Positions 23,875-33,335 of a stretch of 64,000 nt of DNA are shown here, in pieces (the first letter of the stretch is position 1; each line of letters begins with the position of its first letter). The translations under genes and the position numbers were made by a program. Source of the stretch: Bradysia coprophila (lineage: Eukaryota > Arthropoda > Insecta > Diptera > Sciaridae). The stretch covers positions 2,666,001 to 2,730,000 of the forward strand of contig NW_023503373.1 of assembly GCF_014529535.1 (NCBI RefSeq). The letters are read 5' to 3'. Under the pieces are notes generated by a model, which searched no databases, was not told the DNA's origin, and was given only the letters and a program-made list of their open reading frames with translations.

Positions 23875-24823
23875 TTTATGTGAATAATTTTTTTCTCCAA
23901 TTTATTCGTCTTTCTCTTACAGAGAACACCTTTTTTGCGATTTTTTTTTTGTTCGTTTAACTTGATATTCATATAATTTTAAGCAAACATTCAATGCTTG
24001 ACACAAATCAGTCGAACTTCTATTTTATTTTTTTACCGAATTAGCCACCTTTCTAAATATAATATTTTTCAGTGTAGAGCTTGCACTTATATCCAATTAA
24101 CAATTAAAATGCCACAGAATTAATTAATAAATTTTCAGTTTAATAAATTAATTTTCACTAAATTTGAGTATATACTCTACCGATATCGAAAAGTAACTGC
24201 GAGCGCACGAAGAGATACACATCAGATTTATAAATAACTTAAGATGTGGGGAGCTTAACCGACCAGTGAAGGTACGAGTATATATTTATGGCGGGTAAGA
24301 AATTGTTATACGATAATTTCATACAAAATATTATTGCACTGGCTTTGAACATTTTTCTGGGTACATAGGAAGCTTTCTGTGTTTCTTTAACATAAAGTTA
24401 AGTAAAATTTTTGAAAAATTTTATGTCGGTAGCTCCACAATTTCTACGAGACATTCTCCGCCGCTGGTCTAACACGTATTTTCTAGCAACTTCTCGTTAA
24501 AATCGAAATTTCTTTCTCGGCATTTTATACTTTTCGGTGAGTGGGTGCACAAAGCGTTCACAACAATTTTATTTTCAATGGAAAAAAATATTATTCTCAA
24601 ATAGGTTAATAAAATTATAATTTTGATTATATTAGAACTATAGGTAGTTTGTAGAAGTGGAAGCCATATAATTGTCAAATACAAAAAGAGACTTGATGAT
24701 ATTTGCATTTAGAAGAAATGCTCAACACTCTGTGCCAATGCCAATAATATCTGCAAATGTGGTATTAATGCTCACATGTGCACACGATAGGTACTCACGT
24801 CATCAGGTGATTTATGGTATTCG
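23875..24823. other. Starvin upstream region
   Basis: This AT-rich stretch should hold the starvin 5' UTR and promoter. I did not find a convincing heat-shock element or TATA position. It ends at the retrotransposon target-site copy ATGT (24824-24827). Confidence 0.4.
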
Positions 24824-24827
24824 ATGT

Positions 24828-24972
24828 TGTGGAGGAAGAGAAACGCGTTGTTCACTCGTCTATATCCAAAACTGGAATGAATTTATTTCACAGTCGTACA
24901 GGGTATTTATAACTAAGTTCGGAGGTTACTCTGTTAATTACAATTTAAAGGCAATCTATGATCGCCACCACA
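24828..24972 (-). repeat. 3' LTR, 145 bp
   Basis: This is the left copy, downstream in element orientation. It runs from TGTGGAGGAAGAG to CGCCACCACA. The sequence matches the right copy base for base by eye. The LTR is short for the gypsy group. Confidence 0.95.
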
Positions 24973-24989
24973 ATACCTCCCCTCCTATT
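24973..24989 (-). other. Polypurine tract next to 3' LTR
   Basis: On the minus strand the sequence immediately before the 3' LTR reads AGGAGGGGAGGTAT. It is purine-rich and in the position expected for the primer of plus-strand DNA synthesis. Confidence 0.8.
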
Positions 24990-25728
24990 CTGAAAGATTT
25001 AATAGTTCATTTTCGAGTTCCAAACTCATTTCTTCGGCAGTTGGAATGGCATTTCGTTCCATCGGTTCGGGTAACAATGGTGGTGGTAAGTTTTCCGCAT
25101 CAGATATGTCCAGTTCATTGTCCATCGGTGGATTTGCGGGAGCTGGATTGCGCATAGTGCACCAATCGGGGCATCGCCGGATGTCTGTTGCCTTTCCAAA
25201 CCTTTTGTGGTTTATGCAAATGGTTCTGGGTATTGGTGTGTCGGCTGCCTTGTTCAAAACACGGCGCATATTGGATAGACGAATTTCGGCGGGACCAGCA
25301 GCTTGTATTGCAACGGATGATGAATTTCGAGACGACGATGGTACTGGCTGAGCTTGCATTGCGACGGAGGATGAATTTCGAGACGACGATGGTACTGGCT
25401 GATTTGAAGGGCCACTTTGATACGGGGCAAAGCGGTGGGCCTGTTGATTTGGTTGTTGTTGTTGTCCAGGCCAAGTCTGCGTGGCTCGAGATGCGGAACG
25501 ACGTCTTGTACGGCAGGGCGGCTGCATAGTGCCGGCTTCCATACGAACTAAAGTTCGCTGGATGGCGGTAACATCTTGTTTGAGTTCAGTAATACCGTTT
25601 GCAATTTGTTGCAAAAGTTGTTGAACTGAAGTCATTTTACTTTTTTTATTTTTTACGATGTTTAAGGAATAAAGATCGTTATTAGACTGATAAAATTTTG
25701 TAGGGCGTATGCCGTATTTATAGGCCAA
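24985..25728 (-). CDS. Retrotransposon ORF4: coiled coil plus Gag-type Cys/His motif
   Basis: This is a 247-aa ORF, last before the 3' LTR. A second in-frame Met (near residue 32, MTSVQQLLQQ) may be the true start. Residues around 33-65 (LLQQIANGITELKQDVTAIQ) have heptad spacing typical of a coiled coil. The middle is Ser/Gln-rich with a 17-residue tandem repeat (QPVPSSSRNSSSVA twice). Near residue 170 it carries CINHKRFGKATDIRRCPDWC, which has the spacing of the C-x2-H...RC-x3-C motif found at the C-terminus of Gag in several insect gypsy-like elements and is closer to that pattern than the motif in this element's own Gag. The C-terminal 60 residues are acidic. A role in RNA or Gag binding is inference. 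Confidence 0.6.
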   Translation of the reverse strand: MAYKYGIRPTKFYQSNNDLYSLNIVKNKKSKMTSVQQLLQQIANGITELKQDVTAIQRTLVRMEAGTMQPPCRTRRRSASRATQTWPGQQQQPNQQAHRFAPYQSGPSNQPVPSSSRNSSSVAMQAQPVPSSSRNSSSVAIQAAGPAEIRLSNMRRVLNKAADTPIPRTICINHKRFGKATDIRRCPDWCTMRNPAPANPPMDNELDISDAENLPPPLLPEPMERNAIPTAEEMSLELENELLNLSE

Positions 25729-25834
25729 GTCAGTGAAGGGTTGATCGAATTTAATTCAAATCTAGTAGTTCGTATGAACAAACTAGTAGAGTGATTTATT
25801 CGTACAGTGATTATTCAGTGTACTTTGTAGTTCC

Positions 25835-26104
25835 TTAGTTAATATATCCGAATCTTTGAAGAAAATCGGAACCTAGAATTATGTGTGAAGTATCTGACGT
25901 GTAGAATTGCCACGTAAAGATAGTTCCACGTATTTTAATAGTTTTATCACACAACCGATATAGTGGGAAAATTCTGTTCGGAGTGTATAATGATAGTTGA
26001 GTCGGCTGGTTTTCGAAAATAAATTCCGGAAAAACAGAGACTGAACTTTGTGGATCAATTGTTATTTTAATTTGAGTAAATTCGTCTCTCAATGTTGTTA
26101 GCAT
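25835..26104 (-). CDS. Retrotransposon ORF3: retropepsin-like domain without DTG
   Basis: This 89-aa ORF lies 98 bp after the pol stop. It aligns by eye with the pol protease. IDPQSSVSVFP (from residue 16) sits where pol has [12 protein letters not shown], and HIILGSDFLQRF near the end matches pol [11 protein letters not shown]. Asp17 is kept but the following Thr-Gly is replaced by Pro-Gln, so proteolysis is unlikely. The ORF is intact despite the missing motif, which suggests either selection for a non-catalytic role such as dimerisation, or recency. It could also be a small chance-preserved duplicate. Confidence 0.55.
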   Translation of the reverse strand: MLTTLRDEFTQIKITIDPQSSVSVFPEFIFENQPTQLSLYTPNRIFPLYRLCDKTIKIRGTIFTWQFYTSDTSHIILGSDFLQRFGYIN

Positions 26105-26202
26105 TTTTAGTAGTAGAGGAATTATTTCGCAGTTGTTGTTCGATTGAAGAACAGCTGTTTAATGTGAAAATTTTGTTTATTTCTTGCGTATTTATAGGAA
26201 AG

Positions 26203-29200
26203 TTAGTTGGAATCCTCGATAACTAAGTTTTCTAAATTGAAAGTTACGTGCTTTTTAACTTTTATTTCTTGGATTACTTTTTCTTCCGAAAGTTGAAAAC
26301 ACGGTTTGAGACGGTCAATACTTATGACTTTTTCAGTTCCTTTGATTTTCAAAGTGAAGTGTTTTTTGTCTCGTTTTACTACTTCAAATGGTCCTTCGTA
26401 ATTTGGTTGGAGAGGTTTTTTATACCCATCCTTACGAACGAACACATGTGAACAATCTTTAAGATTTTTGTAAACAAAGATTTTTTGTTTATGATGATTT
26501 GAGCTCTCTGTGGGTTGAATATCGTTCATATGTCTTTTTAATTTTTCTACAAAAAGAAAAGGATCTTTTGTAGGATTTGCTTCAGCGTTATTGAAGAAAT
26601 GGTAGGGCAATCGTATTGTTGAACCGTAGACCATTTCTGAGACTGAAGCGTTTAAATTTGGTAGGATAATTGATCGTAATCCTAGCAATATTAACGGAAG
26701 GATTTCAACCCAATTGGAATTGTTATGGCATTTTATAGAATTTTTTAATGTTGTGTGCCATCGTTCTACAATTCCATTTGCTTGAGGATGGTATGAAGTC
26801 GTTCGAATCCGTTTAGTTCCGAGGAGTTTGTTAAGTTGATCAAAGAGATCGGATTCGAACTGTTTACCTTGATCTGTCGTTATGATTTCTGGTACTCCAA
26901 AACGAGAGATCCAATGGTACAGAAGATGTTTTGCAACTGTCTCAGCCGAGGCATCTTTTATTGGAATGGCTTCTGGCCAACGGGTGAAACGGTCGATTAT
27001 TGTTATACAATAGCGGTATCCTTCGGAAACGTTAAGCGGTCCTACTATGTCTAAATGAATGTGATTGAATCGTTCATTAGGAACCTCAATTGGTTGAATT
27101 GGGCTTGAATTGTGACGAGTGATTTTACATTTTTGACATGGAATACAACTCTGACAAAATTTTTTTATATCTTTGGACATTGTAGGCCAAACGAAATCTC
27201 TTTTGATTGAGTCTGTTGAAGCCTTTATTCCAGGATGAGAAAATTTGTGGACATTGTCAAAAATTATTTTGCGAAAACTAGGAGGGATAACCGGTCGTAG
27301 TTTTCCTGTGGAAATGTCACAATATAATTTGGCGCCTTTGTAGTCTGTTTTAATTACGTGGAGACTAGAATTAAGGTTTTCGCAAAACTTTTTGTCGTTT
27401 TGTTGTGCTTGTGACAATTTTTTATAATCGATTGAACTCTCGAAAGATATTGCATAGATCGAGTTAATAGTGGCGATACGTGATAGAGTATCTGCGACTA
27501 TGTTCTTTTTTCCAGGGACATGACGAATATCAGTGGAAAATTGAGAAATATAATTCAATTGTCGTATTTGTCGTGGTGTCGCTTTATCGGATTTTGAGTT
27601 GAAGGCATGTGTTAGGGGTTTGTGATCTGTAAATATGGTAAAATCAGTTCCTTCTAGTGTTGAGCGGAAGTGTTTTATTCCTTCATAAATGGCAAGCAAT
27701 TCTTTGTCATAAGTTGAGTAACTTGTTTGAGCTTCTGACAATTTTTGTGAGTAGAATGCTAATGGTTGCCATTCATTGTTATTCCATTGAAGAATCACAC
27801 CTCCTAAAGCGAAATCGGAAGCGTCGACGTGTAAAGAGATTTTAGCTTTTGGATCTGGGTGTGCAAGTAATGTTGCATTGGCTAAATCTGTTTTACATTT
27901 TTCGAACGCGTCTATCATATTTTTTGTCCAATTAATTGGCGTTTGGTCTTTTTTTACGTTTCTTTTCATGCAGGAGAAGAGTGGTATTTGTGTTTCTGCT
28001 GCATGAGGCATAAAACGACGGAAGAAATTTATTAAGCCGAGGAATTGTTTTAATTCGTGAACTTTTTGTGGTAACGGGTAGTTCAAAATTGTATCAACTC
28101 GAGACTTAATTGGTTTTGTTCCGTGGTTATCGATATGAAACCCAAGGAATTCGATTTCTTTTTGACCAAATATAGATTTGTTTAAGTTGATGACTAAGCC
28201 ATATTCGTTTAAACGAGCGAAGAGTTTTCGTAAATGTTCTTTATGTTCTTCTTCGTTTTCAGAAGCTATTAAAATATCGTCAAGGTAAATAAAACAAAAA
28301 TCTAGTCCTTGAAGAATTTCGTGAATAAAACGTTGAAAAGTCTGTGCTGCGTTACATAAACCAAAGGTCATAAATGGGAATTCAAAAAGACCGAATGGTG
28401 TAATTATGGCAGTTTTTTGTACATCATCTTCATGCATAGGAATTTGATGATAGGCTCGAACTAGGTCAACCTTACTAAAAATCTTTTTACCGTGCAAAAA
28501 ATAATTAAAGTCTTGCATGTTTGGTATCGGGTAACGATCAGGTAAGGTGTGAGCATTTAGTCTGCGATAATCGCCGCATGGTCTCCAACCACCTGTTGGT
28601 TTAGGTGTTATGTGTAATGGAGTGGCCCATGGGCTATTTGATGGTCTGCAAATACCGAGACGTAACATTTCATCAAATTCCGCTTTTGCTACTTGTAATT
28701 TTTCCGGATTTAATCGTCGTGCTTTTGCAAATAAAGGAGGACAATTAGTTACAATCCGGTGTTTGACGTTATGCCTTTTGTTTGTTGTTTTGAATGAATT
28801 CATGTCGAGAATATCCGGGAATTCATTTGCAATTTGGTGATAGACAGATATGTTAGATACTGTTGTAACTGATTGACTTGTTGTACTTTGGACTTCAATT
28901 CCATTAACAGTAAGTGAAGTTAAGTTGTCGATGAGTTTTTTGTTTTTGATGTCAACTAAGAGATCAAATTTTTCGAGAAGGTCAGATCCGATGATTGGTT
29001 GTTGCACGTCTGCAATAACAAATATCCAACGAATGTTACGTCGGAGGCCCAAATTGAGGGTGACGGATTTGCTTCCATAAGTTTTAATTTGCGAACCATT
29101 AGCGGCATGCAAAGTAAAAGTACATGGAGCATGACTTTTCTCTTTCGATGTTGGTGGAATAACGGAAATATCTGCACCAGTATCTATAAGGAAATTTCTT

Positions 29201-29313
29201 TTTGAATTCTTTTCTTGTACGTATAGGCGACTTATTGTTTTGCCTCTATCAAATTGCGCCTTATTTGAATGGCTATTTAGTTTTTTGACTTGTAGTCTCT
29301 CGTGAAAGTACAA
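26203..29313 (-). CDS. pol: Pol polyprotein: protease, RT, RNase H, integrase
   Basis: The open frame gives 1036 aa from its first Met, but expression is expected by -1 frameshift from gag. Protease: DTG at residues 44-46. Reverse transcriptase: palm motif YLDD at 343-346. RNase H: DASD near 497-500 and TDHKPL from 562. Integrase: zinc ligands His689, His693, Cys720, Cys723, and catalytic Asp755, Asp814, Glu850 with the D-35-E spacing. A GPY/F-type module (NYEGPFEVV) lies near the C-terminus; no chromodomain is seen. No frameshift or stop interrupts any domain. Together with Gag this gives a reverse-transcribing, integrating element. Confidence 0.95.
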   Translation of the reverse strand: MYFHERLQVKKLNSHSNKAQFDRGKTISRLYVQEKNSKRNFLIDTGADISVIPPTSKEKSHAPCTFTLHAANGSQIKTYGSKSVTLNLGLRRNIRWIFVIADVQQPIIGSDLLEKFDLLVDIKNKKLIDNLTSLTVNGIEVQSTTSQSVTTVSNISVYHQIANEFPDILDMNSFKTTNKRHNVKHRIVTNCPPLFAKARRLNPEKLQVAKAEFDEMLRLGICRPSNSPWATPLHITPKPTGGWRPCGDYRRLNAHTLPDRYPIPNMQDFNYFLHGKKIFSKVDLVRAYHQIPMHEDDVQKTAIITPFGLFEFPFMTFGLCNAAQTFQRFIHEILQGLDFCFIYLDDILIASENEEEHKEHLRKLFARLNEYGLVINLNKSIFGQKEIEFLGFHIDNHGTKPIKSRVDTILNYPLPQKVHELKQFLGLINFFRRFMPHAAETQIPLFSCMKRNVKKDQTPINWTKNMIDAFEKCKTDLANATLLAHPDPKAKISLHVDASDFALGGVILQWNNNEWQPLAFYSQKLSEAQTSYSTYDKELLAIYEGIKHFRSTLEGTDFTIFTDHKPLTHAFNSKSDKATPRQIRQLNYISQFSTDIRHVPGKKNIVADTLSRIATINSIYAISFESSIDYKKLSQAQQNDKKFCENLNSSLHVIKTDYKGAKLYCDISTGKLRPVIPPSFRKIIFDNVHKFSHPGIKASTDSIKRDFVWPTMSKDIKKFCQSCIPCQKCKITRHNSSPIQPIEVPNERFNHIHLDIVGPLNVSEGYRYCITIIDRFTRWPEAIPIKDASAETVAKHLLYHWISRFGVPEIITTDQGKQFESDLFDQLNKLLGTKRIRTTSYHPQANGIVERWHTTLKNSIKCHNNSNWVEILPLILLGLRSIILPNLNASVSEMVYGSTIRLPYHFFNNAEANPTKDPFLFVEKLKRHMNDIQPTESSNHHKQKIFVYKNLKDCSHVFVRKDGYKKPLQPNYEGPFEVVKRDKKHFTLKIKGTEKVISIDRLKPCFQLSEEKVIQEIKVKKHVTFNLENLVIEDSN

Positions 29314-30149
29314 GGCGGATTATCTTTATTTTTGGGTTCATCATTGGTGCAACGTTTTGCTTTATTCTTATGAGTCTGATGATACCAACAATGATTGGGA
29401 TTTCGTCTCGTTTGACTGTTCGAACGAGAGGGAGAACGATATCGTTTATCAGAACTGGAGCGAGATCTAGAATAACCGAGTTTCTTTTGTAGAGAATCGA
29501 TCTTATCTTCCAGCTTGCAGAACTGCTTTTCGAAATCGATTTCAGACTTCTTACCATAAGAAAAGGCTTGGATCGATGTTTTGTCTAAGGTTTCGTATAT
29601 TTTATCAGCCATGATTACTTGGCGTTCCAACGGTTCGGTGGAACAAGCCAAAATGGACTGAATTTGTTGTGGCAATCGATTAGACCATAACTCATGTAGG
29701 AGTTCGTTGCTAACTTTATTACATGAGTTGTCTTGCATCTTACGTAGTAAGGTGGAAGGTTTTTCATCATTTATAGAAAGATCGGAAAAAAGTGTTTTAA
29801 GCTTTTGGCGATCTGATTCTTTAAATACTTCAACTAATCGATTTTTAAGAGTCTGATATTTACCATTGTCGGGTGGATTTTTGACTATATTACTGACAGC
29901 CGTAAGGGTATCACTGTCTAGCTTTCCAACAAGGTGGTTATATTTTGTATTATCAGCTCTTATGCCAGCAGAGAGAAACTGGGCTTCAACCTGCAGAAAC
30001 CAAAGTTCGGGGTCTGCTTTCCAGAAAGGTGGTATTTTTATCTGGATGGTGTTTATTGCACCCCTTATGTTATTTGCTGGTCCAGGTGGTATAATTCCAT
30101 CTACCTCTTCTAATGGAATGTCATTACCAGCATCATTACCTTCAGCCAT
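29277..30149 (-). CDS. gag: Gag structural polyprotein
   Basis: This is a 290-aa ORF. The residues around 50-200 (WFLQVEAQF, then [14 protein letters not shown] and [10 protein letters not shown]) read as the helical capsid domain shared by gypsy-type Gags. An Arg/Ser-rich stretch ([19 protein letters not shown]) precedes a C-terminal Cys/His motif [14 protein letters not shown], a variant of the CWYH...KC motif typical of this Gag class, and is suited to RNA binding. The ATG at 30149 is the first good start after the primer binding site. The stop overlaps the slippery site used for pol. Confidence 0.9.
   Translation of the reverse strand: MAEGNDAGNDIPLEEVDGIIPPGPANNIRGAINTIQIKIPPFWKADPELWFLQVEAQFLSAGIRADNTKYNHLVGKLDSDTLTAVSNIVKNPPDNGKYQTLKNRLVEVFKESDRQKLKTLFSDLSINDEKPSTLLRKMQDNSCNKVSNELLHELWSNRLPQQIQSILACSTEPLERQVIMADKIYETLDKTSIQAFSYGKKSEIDFEKQFCKLEDKIDSLQKKLGYSRSRSSSDKRYRSPSRSNSQTRRNPNHCWYHQTHKNKAKRCTNDEPKNKDNPPCTFTRDYKSKN
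29280..29286 (-). promoter_or_regulatory. -1 ribosomal frameshift heptamer AAAAAAC
   Basis: Read on the minus strand in the gag frame, the end is TCA AAA AAC TAA, so A-AAA-AAC fits the canonical X-XXY-YYZ slippery pattern. A -1 slip gives AAA AAA CTA AAT, which continues directly into the pol frame. The gag and pol frames overlap by 37 nt and differ by -1, as required. Confidence 0.85.
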
Positions 30150-30330
30150 GATTAAGTGGTAAACTCAACAGTTGGGTTTGAAGGGTTTTTGGTTTTTGTC
30201 TCCACAGATATTTGATCTGGACAGTAAGACAAAAACTTATGTGTTAAAAGTTTGATTGAATTTGTAAAAATCAAATCAAAGTTTTTAACAATTTGTTGCT
30301 GACTCGAGGTTTACAAGGAAACGTTCAAAG

Positions 30331-30342
30331 TCGGGGTCACCA
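30331..30342 (-). other. Primer binding site (tRNA 3' end complement)
   Basis: The minus strand reads TGGTGACCCCGA three bases inside the 5' LTR. Its plus-strand complement TCGGGGTCACCA looks like a tRNA 3' terminus with CCA. I cannot name the tRNA. Confidence 0.8.
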
Positions 30343-30345
30343 ATT

Positions 30346-30490
30346 TGTGGAGGAAGAGAAACGCGTTGTTCACTCGTCTATATCCAAAACTGGAATGAAT
30401 TTATTTCACAGTCGTACAGGGTATTTATAACTAAGTTCGGAGGTTACTCTGTTAATTACAATTTAAAGGCAATCTATGATCGCCACCACA
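30346..30490 (-). repeat. 5' LTR, 145 bp
   Basis: This is the right copy, upstream in element orientation, matching 24828-24972 by eye. ATGT follows at 30491-30494. Confidence 0.95.
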
Positions 30491-30770
30491 ATGTGTTTAA
30501 ATTTCAGCTTTGATAAAAATTTATAAAAAAATTGTTTTTCGTTAGCTACTTATATTATACTGCATAGTAGGGTATCCCAATCCCATGCCTCGCTAAAACT
30601 TTTATCGAACGTCTGTAGTTTAGTGTTGAATTAAAAAAATTAGTCGAACTATCAAGAAAATTACAAGCGTAGAATAGAGTCATAATTGATTTCCTATTAT
30701 TATTCAAATAGTTCGGGTTCTTCTCAAACATACTAGACATAGAATCACGTGAATTGAGGGGAAATAACGA

Positions 30771-30920
30771 AACAATTTGAACAGACGGCAAGCATACCAC
30801 TAGTAAAATTATCGAATCTTCCATTTGGTTTGATCTAAGTATCTTTTACAAAATCTTTTACTTCATTAATTAGCACATTGCTAAATTGTGTCTTCGTCGA
30901 TGATAGATGAAATTAGCGAA
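30771..30920. mobile_element. Dispersed TA-flanked MITE family, partial copy
   Basis: In inverted orientation relative to copy 1, it begins ACAGACGGCAAGCAT and contains AAATCTTTTACTTCATT. It seems to have lost part of the head segment seen in other copies. Confidence 0.5.
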
Positions 30921-31225
30921 AGTTTGTCAGTATTTGTTGTTTACCTATTACAAAGTCATTACCGACCACAGTCCGACCACAGAACTTTGACCAGCTTCTA
31001 TTTCTTCTACCCGATTCTCGAATGTACGATGAAAGAAAGTCAGTTTTCACGCAAGTTCTTAGAGACACATTGGCAACCGGATTGTCAGCGTTTTGTATTG
31101 ATATATCTCAAATCATGTACAGCTAGGCCATTGCGAGTGTGAATCGACTTGAATTAACCGTTTAATAAAGTGGATTTCGAAAATGTGAGCATGATCATGA
31201 AGAATAAAATGGAAAAATACTCTTA

Positions 31226-31417
31226 ACCTTCCACAGACGGCAAACATGTCAGCAATTTTACTATCGGATCTATTACTTCTATTTTTAAGAGATTGACATC
31301 AAATCTTTCAGTTCATTTTTTAGTATGCATTTTGCTTTATAACACCGCATTAGTCAAAGCTTGTCGTTTACTCCTCAAGACATTATCGATAGCAGATGAT
31401 AGCCGTTCGTAACAGGT
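31226..31417. mobile_element. Dispersed TA-flanked MITE family, best-bounded copy
   Basis: This 192-bp copy has inverted ends ACCTTCCACAGACGGCAA on the left and, on the complement of the right end, ACCTGTTACGAACGGCTA. TA flanks both sides (31224-31225 and 31418-31419). It lies just downstream of the acyl-CoA synthetase. The core reads AAATCTTTCAGTTCATTTTT in this orientation. Confidence 0.7.
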
Positions 31418-31448
31418 TAGCGATTCAACATTGAAAATGTAAATTTAT

Positions 31449-33335
31449 TTATAACTTTGATTTTAACGACAATTTCTTCAGAAGATCTCTTAGTTCACGT
31501 CTAAGAATTTTTCCGGCTGGACTCTTCGGAATTTGGTCGACGAAAACTACACCGCCACGCAGCTTTTTAGCAGGTGATGCATTTTCGTTGGCAAACCTTA
31601 ACACCTCGCCTTCAGTCAAATTTTCGTCAGCTCGAACCACAAATGCCATTGCTAGTTCACCAGCCGCCTCATCTGGTTTTCCAATAACGCCACAATCTCT
31701 AATCTTCGGATTAGTTAATAGTTTAGCCTCGATTTCTACGAAATTTTTTAAATTACAATTTGAACACCGATGATAATTCTTATTAGCATGCAAACCGGCA
31801 GGAGCAACTTGAAAACCTTTCCATTTAATTAGTTCCTTTATTCTATCGACAATGTAAAACTGCAAATCATTATCGTAATAGCCGATGTCGCCCGTGTGTA
31901 ACCAACCTTCATTGTCAATAATTGCGTTAGCTTTTTTGTCACCCACGTACCTTTTATAATAATCAAAATGTAATTGAGTCACTTGAGGTTGTAAATTGTA
32001 AATTATATGACGACATACCCAACCATTACTCGATTTCCTTTAAAACACAGTTCCCCTGTTTGGCTAGGACCAAGAGCATTGCCTTTTTCATCAATTACTT
32101 TCACATAGACTCCTACGTTAACATCCCCAACACTTCCAGGTTTGATAAGTTCTTTTTGTGACAGTACTCCGCTGGTAAGTTCCGACATTCCATATCCTTG
32201 ATTGATTTCCAAGTTTGGTATGTTTAAACGCTTCTTGACTGCATCTTCTGTTGCTTTCGAAAGAGGCGCTGCACCGCTATGGATTGTACGTACCGCACTA
32301 AAGTCATACTTGTCAACATTTTCATTCTTGGCAAGGAATACCATTAAAGGTGGCACTAAGAACAGATGGCTACAGCGATATTTTTCAATACTACTAAGGA
32401 AAGATTTCTCTTCAAATTGTTGCAGTAAAATTATTCTTCCAGGATTGGTAGCCATGGCACATGTCAACACTTCACAGCCGTAAATATGGTATAGCGGTAA
32501 AAGACCGAGTATGACAACATCATAATCAAGATCGGTTTTCTTGGACACAAACCAGTGTCGAATAGAGGCAATTAGATTGGCCTGACTGAGCTGCACTCCC
32601 TAAAAAGATTTCTTTTATCAATTAGGGTCTTCAAAACACATCTTTGAAACGAGTAAAACTTTACTCGATCTTTTTTATATAATTTTAGCATGGCATATCT
32701 ATTTAGTAAATAGTATTTACCTTTGCCATTCCTGTAGTTCCGCTGCTGCATACTAACAGGCAAATTGCCTTTGATGTATCAACGCGCTCTGGCTCAAATT
32801 TAACATTGAGTATAAAATCTGGGTTAACAAAATCTCGTAGTGTAGTTACATGCCCAGAAGTAGGTCCATCGCCAATCAAAATAACTTTTCTTACATAACT
32901 CAAAGACTTTACAGCGGCAGCCACTTTTTGTATCGTAGCATCGCTAGCAAAAACAAATTTCGGCTTCGACAAATTAATTGCATATTCAAGGTCCGTGACA
33001 CTGTATGTGGGATTAAGTGGTGCTACTGCACAGTTGATGAAAATCGATCCAAAGAAAATATATATGAACTCGAACCTATTTTCACTTATAATCGATACGG
33101 TGTCACCCGGTTTTATTCCAGCTTTAAGAAGAGCTTTCGATATATCAACGCTTCTAGTGAGAAGTTGTCTTGCTGTCAATTGCTCTCCAGTTAGTCCATG
33201 AATTATCATTACTGTATCACCAGCTTCCGTTAGACTTTTCCGGATTAAATGGCCCAGTGAAGGCTCATCGTTGAAAATGTTCTGGTCTGGTCGGTAGATT
33301 ATGTTATTTTCAAATTTCATTGGTGGAAGCTCCAT
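31449..33335 (-). CDS. Peroxisomal 4-coumarate-CoA ligase-like acyl-CoA synthetase
   Basis: Four exons (32721-33335, 32019-32599, 31796-31950, 31449-31735) join in phase to 545 aa, the usual length for the 4CL/luciferase-like family. The ATP-binding P-loop SSGTTGMAKG spans the first junction (residues 197-206). GYGMSELTSG, GWLHTGDIGYYD and the hinge DRIKELIKWKGFQVAP follow. The catalytic Lys is in PKSPAGKILRREL, at about residue 526. The protein ends SKL, a PTS1 signal, so it should act in peroxisomes, activating a carboxylic or fatty acid to its CoA thioester via an adenylate. The substrate cannot be read from sequence. Insect luciferases arose from this family, but nothing here specifically indicates light production. 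AATAAA overlaps the region just after the stop. Confidence 0.9.
31736..31795 (-). other. 60-nt stop-free intron in the acyl-CoA synthetase
   Basis: It runs from GTTTGC to TTCGTAG. Its length is a multiple of three and its reading frame is open, so retention would add 20 residues (including HRCSNCN) between VAPA and EIEAKLL. Splicing restores the family consensus APAEIEA, which is why I treat it as an intron. Confidence 0.8.

Larger units (their letters stand above)
24828..30490 (-). mobile_element. Complete Ty3/gypsy-type LTR retrotransposon, 5.66 kb
   Basis: The element is bounded by two 145-bp LTRs that look identical by eye (24828-24972 and 30346-30490), each starting TGTGG and ending CCACA, with a 4-bp ATGT duplication outside (24824-24827 and 30491-30494). 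On the minus strand the order is LTR, primer binding site, gag, pol, ORF3, ORF4, polypurine tract, LTR. The domain order protease-RT-RNase H-integrase marks it as Ty3/gypsy rather than copia. All catalytic motifs are present and the LTRs show no differences, so the insertion is very young and may still be active. The two ORFs after pol do not resemble a canonical envelope gene: I see no signal peptide or fusion-peptide-like segment. Confidence 0.96.

Noticed and set aside
25046..25529. Plus-strand ORFs opposite retrotransposon ORF4
   Set aside because: They overlap the minus-strand ORF4 antisense and have no domain. Composition follows from ORF4 codons.
24985..25728. ORF4 as a retroviral envelope gene
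   Set aside because: No signal peptide, furin-like site or membrane anchor is visible, and the Cys/His motif fits Gag, not Env.
31449..33335. Acyl-CoA synthetase as a luciferase
   Set aside because: Domain order and SKL tail are shared by all peroxisomal 4CL-like enzymes, and nothing specific to bioluminescence can be read by eye.
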